Positions 9,938 to 19,703 are shown, numbered from the stretch's first letter. The stretch: 62,000 nucleotides of DNA from Tubiluchus corallicola (GCA_030141605.1 JAQGDQ010000285.1:1-62000), one strand, 5' to 3'. Notes: generated by a model not told the origin, from the sequence alone. Translations and numbers: made by a program.

Positions 9938-10870
9938 AAAAAAATTTGTAGCGTCCTGAAACCAACTACAAAGTCCAGAGAAAGTCTCACCGCACGGCAT
10001 GAATATTAACATTAAAATAGTTTGTTTTCATGGAATTAGTAATAATATTGAATATCTCATTATGGTAGTCGTTTTGTCAAGGTATAGAAACGTTCATTGT
10101 TCAACAAGTAGATAGATTGTGAACGTATAGTTTATTGAAATACACAACTATCCATAGTATTAACTTCAAGGAATGAACAACTAAAGCAATAGCAAATACA
10201 CATAGTTAAAGCACAAGTCATAACGTGTCTGTAAAAGTTAGAGAAATGTAACCTGATCCAGAAGTGTGTCAGTGTTTATGGCACAACAGATGTGTTTACA
10301 TATATGTTGTTCCTATTTTTCATAGCAGTTCAGTGCAAAGTAACATTATTTTGCATGCGGACGGTTTTTTATATTTCTAGCTTGTAAGTAGTTAATTATG
10401 CAACATTAATTTTATAAAAAATTTATAAAAATAAATTATTTAAAAAAATTATAAAACATTCGTGCTTAATCCTTAATACTTTGGCATGTATAATTTTCTT
10501 ACGTTTCTGTTTTAAATTAAAAACTCGTGGTAACATTACAGTTCAATCCAGAGTTCAGAGTCATTACTGTTGTTTCTTGGCCTCTATAGTCATCAACTCA
10601 ATCATTATTTTTTCGACTTACTGTATGAAATGTGTCGTTGAATCACTAACTGCTTTTGTTGCTTCTAATCAAGTGTTGGCGGCCTAGTTACCAGTGCTAG
10701 TTTGCTAAAAGCCTAAAGTTCGGTGCAAATGTCATGTTGACCCTTGTAATATTTTCACCATTTATTTCCGTAATGTTTTGCTTTGCGATGGATCATGATT
10801 ACATCAAATCTAATTTGTATTTATTTAACCTCATTAGCTGTGTTATCTATAAGTCATTAAATAAACATCA
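9938..10870. other. Non-coding AT-rich sequence
   Basis: No convincing gene. Short open frames (for example 10481-10687) have no protein-like composition. A/T runs occur near 10416-10460. Confidence 0.5.
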
Positions 10871-10879
10871 GTAGGAATC

Positions 10880-11478
10880 AAATAATGTCTGTTTAAACAA
10901 AAGCAGCATTTATTAAACATTGAAGCATACAAAGAATATTTTACTCTGCTTTTTATATTTAAATACATTAACAACATCAGCAAACCATTCCAGAATAACA
11001 GATTTACCTTTTTTCCAAATCCTATCGTTAATTCCAGAACAAGCCATCTAAAACAAATTAGGACAAATACCAACTATGGAACGAACTCTCTAATCAAACA
11101 AGCAATTCTACTTTGGAATTCTCTACCATTACAGGTTAAACAAATCAAGTCCCTATCAACATTTAAAACAAAATTAAAATCACTAATATTAACCAGATAT
11201 GAAATACCATCACACCAGTACGACAACATACACACTAATTCAGAATTCATATATCCACGGCCATATTAATTAAATCTCAGTTTTTTCATTTTTTGTGCGT
11301 AGTTGTAAATATGTTTGATTTTATTCGTCGTTGCTTTCCATTACTGCACAGTAGTTTAGATTGCACTGACGCATTTGCCTTTAGCAGTGTAAGTTTTTAT
11401 TAACTAACACTGATTGATCATCTCTGTAAAGTTTTTATCAGTGATTATCAATGTATTTTAATGGCAAATAAAGATTAT
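10880..11478 (+). mobile_element. 5'-truncated non-LTR retrotransposon (LINE) 3' end
   Basis: One plus-strand frame reads through SRTSHLKQIRTNTNYGTNSL and IKQAILLWNSLPLQVKQIK then SLSTFKTKLKSLIL to a stop at 11267-11269. The NYG..S...A...WNSLP......SLSTFK.KLK pattern is the typical C-terminus of CR1/Jockey-like LINE reverse transcriptase proteins. About 200 bp of 3' UTR follow, ending GCAAATAAAGATTATTAT and an AT microsatellite. Everything upstream of about 10880 is lost or diverged, so this is a dead copy. Confidence 0.75.
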
Positions 11479-11485
11479 TATATAT

Positions 11486-11561
<76 letters not shown>
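11479..11561. repeat. (AT)n microsatellite
   Basis: Uninterrupted AT dinucleotides at the 3' tail of the LINE remnant. It probably grew from the LINE's own AT-rich tail. Confidence 0.95.
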
Positions 11562-11564
<3 letters not shown>

Positions 11565-12105
11565 AGGTTTTAATTAGGTTTTTCAATCATCAGCTCAAGA
11601 TAAGATTCTTTTGAATTACACGTCAATAAAAAAAGGAAAATTCTATTAAAATATATATAGTGATCAATTGATGTATGTTTCAACAAAGCAAATAAAATTG
11701 TACCCAGTCATCTCTAATACGTCAAACGAAAACAAATTATTAATATTTTTTCTAGTAAAAAATTATGTCGAAATTGTAGCTTTCGTTTGCAAATTTATAT
11801 TTGAGTATTTTACCAATAGAAACCTAACTTACGTTATAATTATACTTTTATAGTATTTGTAATACTAAAATGTTAGCTATGTTGTCTATGAATAATTGTA
11901 AGTATTTATTGTCAACCTAAGTTACTGTGTCTTCACAATCTGCTTTAAATTTTGTAATATGTTCTAGTTGTTACTTTATTGTATTGTTTTTATTCTCTGG
12001 TAATATTATTATGGCTATTCAAGCATCTCATTACATGTTACTATGTTTTTGGTTGTGAATTGTTATGTTTCTGTGCGTCAATAAACCTTAATCTTATCTT
12101 AAATG
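11562..12105 (+). mobile_element. Possible second LINE 3' UTR
   Basis: AT-rich sequence ending GTCAATAAACCTTAATCTTATC at about 12077-12098, a shape seen at LINE 3' ends. No coding remnant is recognisable, so this is only a weak call based on the tail and its position behind another LINE tail. Confidence 0.3.
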
Positions 12106-12369
12106 TGCAGCAAACAGAGTACAGAGACCTTCTGTAAACACTGTCACTGTTTAAGAAAGGTTAAGTTACATAAAAGCATCTTACATAAGGTCTTTTCTTA
12201 CACTGTTAGCCTCTGTAAGCTATTGAACGTGTTTATCACGCTTAATCAATTAATTTAAACGTTGTGAAAGTATACATATTTAAACAATACAAAATTATAT
12301 GTGTAACCACTATATGTTAACTTATATGTGTATGTTTAGGTACAAGAAAACGTTCGGCGTGGAAAGTTC

Positions 12370-12551
12370 CTGAACTGTATGGTAAGTTAAAGTAACGTAA
12401 GGTAAGTTTTTGAATTGCCTTTTTAAATTAATAATCAGTGTAATTTCTGCGTAACATTGTTTAAGTGAAAAATAATGTATAACAGTATGCAGTTTTTAAA
12501 ATTTTCAGTGTGGCTGTGTTGTTCAAAATTTAATTTGACAGTTCGAAAGTG

Positions 12552-12590
<39 letters not shown>

Positions 12591-13090
12591 TTATTCTCAA
12601 CATAATGTGGTAATATGCATGTTTATACTGTGTTTTCATTAAAACCTAAGACTTACTATAACATTTTTGACAGTTGCCAGCTCCTTGTTAAAATTTCGAT
12701 ATTTAATTATAGCTTCAGCACTGACAAAAGACAGTTTACAAAAAAGGAATGGCTTGGTAGCTTAAATCCAAATTGAATTCCAAAATTTTCAAATTTTTCT
12801 GTCTTTCCAGTTTGGTATCAAGTTGTGATTAGTCATGGGATTGTGTCATTATAAAAAACATTAATTTTTACTAAATCCGGTTGACATGTATTTGCACGAA
12901 AACATAAGGCTCCCATGTCTACTGAAAGAAAAGATAAGGAAAGATGAAGTGAGATAAGGTGAGGTGAGGAAACATGAGGGCGGGGAGGTGAGGTAAGGTA
13001 AGGTAAGTTAATGTAAGTTTAAAAATTGTCTTTCCAATTATTGGTAATCAGTGTAGTTTCTGTGTAACTGTGCTTAAATAAATAATGTTA
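12370..13090 (+). repeat. Direct repeat pair of about 100 bp with GGTAAG runs
   Basis: 12385-12478 (GTAAGTTAAAGTAACGTAAG, then the ..AATCAGTGTA.TTTCTG.GTAAC core) recurs at 12990-13088 with similar order. The second copy is preceded by a purine-rich run of GAGGTGAGG and GGTAAG units at 12940-13008. A short (AT)n tract sits between them at 12555-12588. The repeats look like two copies of one dispersed element. Confidence 0.55.
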
Positions 13091-13680
13091 AGTTTCGTTT
13101 ATTTCACAGCCCCTGATAAAGCCCTGAGCAAGATCTCGAATTGTATTCACAAGAAATGCACTAAAAGACGATTGTAGAAAAAGTAGATTTTCGATTTATT
13201 TTTATTTCTTCCATGTTTGGTACTATAGGATTTAGCCTTTAAACTGTTTACGTCATAAGAAATATTTTGGATTTTCATAGTTGAAAATTTATTAATGGCA
13301 ACTTAGTTCCAAAAACTTGTGCTTTTGGCTTTTATATTGAAACTATTGAACATTATTTACTTTACTACCCGTGGCATGTTGCTGTTAGACATCGTATTTT
13401 GTTATCAACGTGAAATATACTTCTCAATGTAGGCCTCGGAAATTTTGAAAAATCCGACACAGCAATATCAAAATGAATTGTAGGATATGTTTTTTGCTGT
13501 TGTGAATAATTATAACAGAGAAGCTAAACATTTTAACTTAAGCTAAATTGAGCATGACAAGACAAGTTATTCATTCATTCGTTTGTCTCATAGCTATTAG
13601 AAAGTCTCTTATAAATATAGTAAGTAGATTAATGACGATTGTTTGGGGTCTTAGAATGGAATTATAATATTGTAATCGCA
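13091..13680. other. Non-coding AT-rich sequence
   Basis: No gene or repeat recognised. It forms the left flank of the inverted-repeat element that starts at 13681. Confidence 0.5.
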
Positions 13681-14530
13681 CGGTAGTAGTATAGATGTTT
13701 TGCCTCTGGCCGATTTCCCCACCCCCCCCTTTGGCTGCCCGGGGGGGTGGGGAAAAACACCCCTAAAAAAGTGCGAAAATCCGCGAAAACCCCTAAAAAA
13801 GTGTGAAAACCCGTGTGAAAGTGCGCACGTGACCGAAATCGACGAAAAAGCGCGAAAAACAAAGAAAAACGAAGAAAAGGCGTGTGAAACGAGGTAAAAA
13901 TTTTGCAGTTTTTCCCTCCCGCATGGCTTCATTTGGATCGAATGACCTTGAACTCTAGGTCACGTGACCAAAGTTCATTGACCCCTGGCCCCTGGATGGC
14001 TTCTTTTTTTGACGCCCCATTTTAAACCGCGCAAAACCGCGCGAAAGCATGTGAAAGTGTGTGAAAGCGCGTGAAAGCGTGTGAAAGCGTGTGAAAGCGT
14101 GTGAAAGTGTGTGAAACGAGGTAAAAAGCGCCTCAAACGAAGAAAAAGGGAGAAGTGGAGTTCCCGCCGAGGACTAATTAGTGCTAATTGGCGCTAATTG
14201 GGGAGCCCCTGCCACCCCTCCGCCGCGTGCAAACGTCCGTCCCGGGGGTCGGGGACACCCCCCCTGCAACCCACCCCTCCGTCGCGTGGAATCGTCCACT
14301 GCAGGCAATGAGGGAAATCTTTTTCCCGCCACTCGCGCAGTGCCGGCCCTTTTCCGCGACCACTTCTCTCTCTCGGGTGCCCTCCCTTTTCCGCGACCAC
14401 TTCTCTCGCGGGTTTAGATGTGTGTGTGTGTGTGCGTGTGGAGATTTATTTCAAATGCCAAAGTTTGATAAATGCATTTTCACAAATCTTTTTTATTGAT
14501 GGATTACAGGTGTGGAGATTTATTTCAAAC
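13681..14530 (+). repeat. Left terminal inverted repeat
   Basis: Pairs with 15971-16799 over its whole length apart from small indels. Near the tip, 13714-13728 and 13741-13755 form a 15-bp perfect stem with a 12-base loop. A GGTCACGTGACC palindrome (E-box core CACGTG) lies at 13958-13969. The inner end holds a TG microsatellite (14418-14440). Confidence 0.9.
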
Positions 14531-14583
14531 GCCAAAGTTCGATAAATGCATTTTCACAAAACTTTTTTTATTGATGGATTACA
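14436..14583 (+). repeat. 74-bp direct duplication at the inner edge of the left arm
   Basis: The unit starting GTGTGGAGATTTATTTCAAA and ending ATGGATTACA occurs at 14436-14509 and again at 14510-14583. The right arm holds one full unit plus the start of a second. The arm boundary therefore falls inside the second unit. Confidence 0.85.
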
Positions 14584-14715
14584 AAAATTTTTTTTACATT
14601 TTTTATGCAAAATACATACGTGCTAAAACTAGATTATTATTATTATGGTGACATGATAGTTCTACATTTTACGTTTTTTTCGCAAATTACACAAATTATG
14701 CAAATTACAGTAAAA

Positions 14716-15315
14716 CTACACTAATGACGACGAGCGAGTACATGGATTGTCGTCGTCGTCGTCGATGTGATACAGACAAACGTTATTGTTGTTAAAAACG
14801 AATTCGTTAAATTTGCGGAAAACGCGAGAGAAATCCTCGACCTTTGTCCCGCCCATCATTATTATGCTTCCGGTGTGAAAAATGTTCAGAGTAATTTGCT
14901 CGCATTTGCAAGTTAGTTTGGGAAATAGTTCCACTTCGTAAAACACTTCTCTAAAAGAATGCGTCGAAGGACGAACGAGTTCTTCGTACAGTGCACCCAG
15001 TTTCAATCTGCAGCGTATTTTGGCTCTGGCGGTGATGGTGCGAATTGCGATCCCGTCGGCGGGCGTCAGTCCGAGACCTTTCGAGAGTTCTTCGATCGCA
15101 TTGCGTAGTACTTTTTCCTCCGAAAAACCGTTGGCCACCACGGAGCCGGAGGCAAAAATCATCAGCGTCCCGCCCAGTCGCTTCAGCAGAACCATTTGCG
15201 GTTTTCTTTCGTAGCGTCTTCCGCCCGTTCTCCGCCGGAGTTCGTTCAGATCGAAGCGCTGCGAGAACGAAGCCGTGGCGACGATGTTGACCGTTTGGAC
15301 TGACACGTTAGAACG
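14716..15315 (-). CDS. TATA-binding-protein (TBP) fold domain protein
   Basis: About 190 residues align with both TBP repeats. Repeat 1 has VNIVATASF, then FDLNEL, IFASGSVVANGFSEEKV; family counterparts are NIVATVNL and IFSSGKMVCTG. Repeat 2 has YEVELFPKL, NIFHTGSIIMMGGTKVEDF; counterparts are YEPELFPGL and IFVSGKVVLTGAK. Phe is kept in each IF.(S/T)G strand, the position of DNA-kinking Phe residues in TBP. A short Asn/Asp-rich tail (NNNN, DDDDD) ends the protein. No ATG lies just before the domain: the only upstream ATG in frame (15717) would add a 143-residue Arg-rich leader lying wholly over the neighbouring gene. This frame is -1 relative to the nuclease-like gene, so it may be reached by -1 frameshifting, by splicing, or the element may carry a frame mutation. 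Inferred role: promoter recognition for the element. Confidence 0.82.
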   Translation of the reverse strand, partial: RSNVSVQTVNIVATASFSQRFDLNELRRRTGGRRYERKPQMVLLKRLGGTLMIFASGSVVANGFSEEKVLRNAIEELSKGLGLTPADGIAIRTITARAKIRCRLKLGALYEELVRPSTHSFREVFYEVELFPKLTCKCEQITLNIFHTGSIIMMGGTKVEDFSRVFRKFNEFVFNNNNVCLYHIDDDDDNPCTRSSSLV

Positions 15316-15758
15316 TAGTTGGCAATCGTTTCGGACGCCCGAACCGCTCTGCCTCGTCCGTTGCTCTGCCAACGTATGGCGGGCGGCGGGTGCTCGCTTT
15401 CCAGATCCTCTACGCGTATGACCACGCGATTTTTGGGGAGATGTTTTTTGACGAAATCGTACATCTCTGCTCCCTTGACGTAGGTGATCCTGCCTCTGGT
15501 GGTCTGTCGTAGAATGTTTTCCAATTCTGCGTACTCGATCATTCCCTCCTCCCACGAGATGCCGTGTATGTGTCTGATTAGGTAGTTGTAGGTGGATCGC
15601 TTGTGCTGGGGAACGCGATTCCAGGGGTGGGGCGGTTTGAAGGTGTAGTTGTGATATATGCCGGTCTCTATTTCGCGAATTACCAAATTTTTGACCAGGT
15701 ATTCTTCTTTTCCGCACTGGAAGGCATCTATGGTGAGAACTATGCTCGATTCAGACAT
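15246..15758 (-). CDS. Nuclease-like protein of a family associated with mobile elements
   Basis: 170 codons from the ATG at 15758. It shows the pattern VLTIDAFQ....EYLVKNLVI, then TFKPPHPWNRVPQ, HIHGISWEEGMIEY, RITYVKGAEMYDFV and RVEDLE. This order (KPP, HG(I/L).W..G..Y, YVKG..K/M, acidic end) is a pattern I recall from many uncharacterised proteins in aphid and other invertebrate genomes. Its layout reminds me of DEDD/RNase H-fold exonucleases, but the usual second acidic residue after the first Asp (DxE) is not obvious here. Catalysis is therefore uncertain. The last ~30 residues (Ser/Arg-rich) overlap the TBP domain in another frame and may not be the true C-terminus. The start overlaps the stop of the preceding frame by eight bases. 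Confidence 0.7.
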   Translation of the reverse strand: MSESSIVLTIDAFQCGKEEYLVKNLVIREIETGIYHNYTFKPPHPWNRVPQHKRSTYNYLIRHIHGISWEEGMIEYAELENILRQTTRGRITYVKGAEMYDFVKKHLPKNRVVIRVEDLESEHPPPAIRWQSNGRGRAVRASETIANYVLTCQSKRSTSSPRLRSRSASI

Positions 15759-15970
15759 CTGTGACGATGGGGGGTCCTTCTACGCCGTCGGCAACGAGTT
15801 TTCCTTCGATGACGATTTGCTTGTGATTGTTCACAAATTCCAGAGACTTGATTTTTTCGAAGGTGTATTTTTTTATGACCTTGTTGGGGGCACTCTTGCG
15901 TGCGTTGGCGCGCTTGCCGCCCCGCGTCCCCGCTTGTTGTTGTTGCTTGCGAGGAACGGTGGTTAGAGGT
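15751..15970 (-). CDS. Small basic protein, 5' end unresolved
   Basis: An open frame ending at the stop in 15751-15753 encodes a basic N-terminal stretch (PRKQQQQAGTRGGKRANARK) followed by KKYTFEKIKSLEF and KQIVIEGKLVADGVEG. The frame stays open far into the right arm (to 16302), but that part is arm sequence with proline-rich, non-protein-like translation. No ATG lies near the core part, so the start may be non-AUG or supplied by splicing from the arm. The stop overlaps the next gene's start as ATGTCTGA, a reinitiation-type junction. Possibly a nucleic-acid-binding protein, judging only from charge. Confidence 0.5.
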
Positions 15971-16799
15971 TGTTTGAAATAAATCCACACCTGTAATCCA
16001 TAATAAAAGATTTGTGAAAATGCATTTATCAAACTTTGGCATTTGAAATAAATCTCCACACGCACACACACACATCTAAACCCGCGAGAGAAGTGGTCGC
16101 GGAAAAGGAAGGGCACCCGAGAGAGAGAAGTGCTCGCGGAAAAGGGCCGGCACTGCGCGAGTGGCGGGAAAAGATTTCCCTCATTGCCTGCAGTGGACGA
16201 TTCCACGCGACGGAGGGGTGGGTTGCAGGGGGGGTCCCCGACCCCCGGGACGGACGTTTGCACGCGGCGGAGGGGTGGCAGGGGCTCCCCAATTAGCGCC
16301 AATTAGCACTAATTAGTCCTCGGCGGGAACTCCACTTCTCCCTTTTTCTTCGTTTGAGGCGCTTTTTACCTCGTTTCACACACTTTCACACGCTTTCACA
16401 CGCTTTCACGCGCTTTCACGCGCTTTCACACACTTTCACACGCTTTCGCGCGCTTTCACGCGGTTTAAAATGGGGCGTCAAAAAAAGAAGCCATCCAGGG
16501 GTCAATGAACTTTGGTCACGTGACCTAGAGTTCAAGGTCATTCGATCCAAATGAAGCCATGCGGGAGGGAAAAACTGGAAAATTTTTACCTCGTTTCACA
16601 CGCCTTTTCTTCGTTTTTCTTTGTTTTTCGCGCTTTTTCGTCGATTTCGGTCACGTGCGCACTTTCACACGGGTTTTCACACTTTTTTAGGGGTTTTCCC
16701 GGATTTTCGCACTTTTTTAGGGGTGTTTTTCCCCACCCCCCCGGGGAAATCCCCACCCCCCCCGGGAAATCGGCCAGAGGTGTAACATCTATCCTACTG
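15971..16799 (-). repeat. Right terminal inverted repeat
   Basis: Reverse complement of the left arm. It differs from it mainly at the tip, where CCCCACCCCCCCC of the left arm is matched by the reverse complement of that block in the corresponding position, and by one fewer inner 74-bp unit. The GGTCACGTGACC palindrome is at 16514-16525. As the three genes read leftward, this arm lies upstream of them and should hold the promoter. Confidence 0.9.
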
Positions 16800-17260
<461 letters not shown>

Positions 17261-18177
17261 GGGCGTTGTTTAGTCCGTTCACATTAGTCTAGTTGTTCTA
17301 ATTTCGCTGTGTACTTCAATCAGTGCTTGAGTAAGGCATAAACTACAGGTGTCAGGGCCTCATAATCGGGAGTGGCTTCACAATTGCACATTTTCAATAG
17401 GTTATTTTGTTTTCTAATGATAAATACATTTGACAAGGGATTTTTGAAAACGCTTTTTTGGCAACATTTTTTGCATGTAAAGATGTGACCTCTAGACTGT
17501 AAATCACATCTCATACTAATTACAAATGTGATGATCAACAAAAAACAAGCAAACAGTTTCGGAATTCGAAGATATGCAAGCTTTTGTTTTCAGTTTTTTA
17601 GACATTCAGTAGCAATTTTTCTGTTTTTTGTGTAATACAGCTTTATAGCCTCAGAGGAAGCTGATGCTAGTAACTGTCATGTCAAAATTTTTCAGGAAAT
17701 TTATTTTATAACTACACTGTGAATTCGCGAAAATTTTGTTTGAACAAAATAAACACTGTTTTTCTCATACTGGTACATATACTTTTAAATGAAACACAAA
17801 AACACATGACGTCTTCTATACTGTAGAACATTGTGGGGGGGGGGGCGGTGTGGCAGACTGACTTGGAACCACGCATCTTTATAGGTAGCATTTTTTTCGG
17901 TTTATGTAGTACTGTATTTAACGTGTAATATTAGTGCTCTGCCTATGTACATTGTATGTATTTGTGCAAATACAACTGAATGGAAAGATTGACCAGCATA
18001 ATCAGCTTTACCAGCAAAACAACAAAAGTCGAAGGTTAAGATAACAATAACTAATAGTTTTCACTGACTAAAAATAATTACCGTAATTTATCAGTGACAA
18101 ATTATAGCAATATTCATTCCTTCTTTGATTATCACTCTGAACAGCTATTGGGTTTCTCTTTAGCTACGCGGTGCAAC
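17261..18177. other. Non-coding AT-rich sequence
   Basis: No supported gene. A 73-codon minus-strand frame (17320-17541) contains two Cys clusters but has no recognisable domain or splice support. A G-run occurs at 17834-17845. Confidence 0.45.
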
Positions 18178-18197
18178 GAGAGAGAGAGAGAGAGAGA

Positions 18198-18231
<34 letters not shown>

Positions 18232-18239
18232 GGGAGAGG

Positions 18240-18323
<84 letters not shown>
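18178..18323 (+). repeat. (GA)n microsatellite, about 145 bp
   Basis: GA dinucleotides with GAAAG and GGGGAGAGGGGG interruptions, ending in a G-run. Second such array within about 1.1 kb. Confidence 0.97.
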
Positions 18324-18326
<3 letters not shown>

Positions 18327-18379
18327 GGGGGGGTTGTTGAGTATTGTGTATTTTTTTATCTCAACAACTTTGACACTTA

Positions 18380-18512
18380 GTTATTAGAGTATTTCATGTA
18401 ACTTATTAATTACTCACTGCTCTAACCTATTAAAAATATTTTTAGTTGTTTCATCTATTTTTAGTCGTTTCATCTTCAAATAAAATATTTTGAATGAATG
18501 AATGAATGAAAG
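18380..18512 (+). mobile_element. LINE-type 3' tail
   Basis: Sequence ending CTTCAAATAAAATATTTTGAA followed by three or four TGAA units, the tail shape of CR1/L2-like LINEs. No coding part is retained. Confidence 0.45.
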
Positions 18513-19075
18513 AATCTATTTTTATAGTTAGTGGAATATTTGAAAACAGGATGTATAATGGTACAAATATGGGTAAGCTGAAAGCTACTAGCCAATCTCC
18601 GAGAAGGTTGAAGAACACAAAACATATAATGAAGTCAGAAAGGCTGGCTCTTGCTTCGGCAAGACCACATGAACCAGGTGTTAAAGTAAATTGATTTTTT
18701 GGATTTAAAAGATTAGCTTTCAGACAGTCTTTAGACATCTATTGTACAGTTTTTTACTTCTTAAATCTAGCAGCTGTCTTATATTCAATTTATTATGATG
18801 TGTCCTTTATCTTTTTATTTATTTGTTATGCTGTTAACTGACACAATACAACTTCTGTATCATCTAACATCTTCTGATAGAGAGAGAGAACTAGGTGGGG
18901 GGAAAAGGGAGCATTTTGAAAAGTGGTCTGTGTGTTATCCTGTCGTCACAGCAAACGAAAATATTGTTTTTATACAGAAAAACCGCTCAAGAACTTTATT
19001 ACCATAGAATTGTACAATCAAATAATTATAATACAAGCAGTTTGTTTTTGTATGATGACAAATTACATTTAGTTG

Positions 19076-19076
<1 letters not shown>
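18513..19076. other. Non-coding sequence
   Basis: No gene recognised. A 95-codon minus-strand frame at 18451-18738 overlaps the LINE tail and has a plain hydrophobic composition without known motifs. Confidence 0.45.

Positions 19077-19142
<66 letters not shown>
19077..19142. repeat. (AT)n microsatellite
   Basis: Uninterrupted alternating A and T, about 66 bp. Confidence 0.97.
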
Positions 19143-19146
<4 letters not shown>

Positions 19147-19287
19147 GTCTTAACTAAATTTCAATCTCTTTTCAGTTAGTACTAATAAAAAATAAACTGA
19201 AATCATTATACTATAGTTATTTTATGGTCAAATCGCGCAGGTCGACAATAATAGCTTTTCGAGCGCACTGCATGTGAGTTCAAGAAT

Positions 19288-19692
19288 TTACCGCTGTCGT
19301 TCTCGCATTTTAATAAAATAGTCAATAAAATTTTCACTTAGTTCGTTAGGGCTATGAACTCTGTCAAAACGGTCGTCTAGCCACAATAGTCTTTCTTGTT
19401 CCAGAGCTTCTCCCGCCTCTCTGATTCTACCCATGTTAAATGCAGTCTGGATTAACTCATCTGTTAACGGGTTACTGTACCCGTAATAGTCTAGAGAAGC
19501 GTTCGAAGTTCTCTTCCCAAATCGCATTGGATGTCTAGCTCTACATTCGTAGCACAGTTTGTGCATCCTTTTTGCAATCGTCTGTTTGTTACACAAGTCA
19601 CAGTAGGAAGGTTTGGCATTGGAAGCTGTTGCAATACCAACAACAAAGCACACGGAAATGATGATAAACGTAAATGAAGAATGCCACGCCAT
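19288..19692 (-). CDS. Putative neuropeptide precursor with four cysteines and an RFGKR amidation site
   Basis: 134 codons in one exon from the ATG at 19692. Residues 1 to about 25 are a clear signal peptide (hydrophobic FTFIIISVCFVVGIATA). Immediately after comes YCDLCNKQTIAKRMHKLCYE, giving CxxC..CxxC spacing, and then HPMRFGKR, a Gly amidation donor followed by a dibasic cleavage site. The predicted product is a roughly 30-residue peptide ending in Arg-Phe-amide, held by two disulfides unless cut at the internal KR. The rest (TSNASLDYYGYSNPLTDELI onwards) is an acidic, helix-prone tail such as precursors often carry. A splice acceptor (TATTTGCAG) sits two bases upstream of the ATG, so a 5' UTR exon lies further upstream. 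The layout is that of a bioactive-peptide precursor, but I cannot match the cysteine pattern to a named family. Confidence 0.75.
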   Translation of the reverse strand: MAWHSSFTFIIISVCFVVGIATASNAKPSYCDLCNKQTIAKRMHKLCYECRARHPMRFGKRTSNASLDYYGYSNPLTDELIQTAFNMGRIREAGEALEQERLLWLDDRFDRVHSPNELSENFIDYFIKMRERQR

Positions 19693-19703
19693 ATCTGCAA
19701 ATA
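19693..19703 (-). promoter_or_regulatory. Splice acceptor upstream of the peptide-precursor start codon
   Basis: On the minus strand a T-rich tract ends TATTTGCAG followed by AT and then the ATG. It implies that the coding exon starts here and the promoter lies beyond an intron. The upstream exon was not located. Confidence 0.55.

Larger units (their letters stand above)
13681..16799 (-). mobile_element. GC-rich 3.1-kb element with ~0.84-kb terminal inverted repeats encoding a TBP-like protein
   Basis: The left arm (13681 to about 14530) and right arm (about 15971 to 16799) are near-identical reverse complements, beginning CGGTAG/CAGTAG then GATAGATG or a close variant and CCTCTGGCCGATTTCC. 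Between them lies a 1.4-kb unique core with three overlapping minus-strand reading frames. The element is much richer in G+C than its AT-rich surroundings. Arms contain 10-bp GTGAAAGCGT tandem units (14041-14117 and about 16375-16462), GGTCACGTGACC palindromes and G/C-run hairpins at the tip. I find no clear target-site duplication. Long inverted arms plus compact overlapping genes suggest a small virus or a virus-derived transposon. I know of no named DNA-transposon superfamily that carries a TBP. Confidence 0.88.

Noticed and set aside
13651-14499. Open frames across the inverted arms (for example 103, 93 and 78 codons)
   Set aside because: Low-complexity, proline- or phenylalanine-rich translations of repeat DNA in several frames, without domains.
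14716-15717. 333-residue reading of the TBP-like gene from the ATG at 15717
   Set aside because: The first 143 residues are an Arg/Ser-rich reading of DNA that codes the nuclease-like protein in another frame. Only the TBP part is supported.
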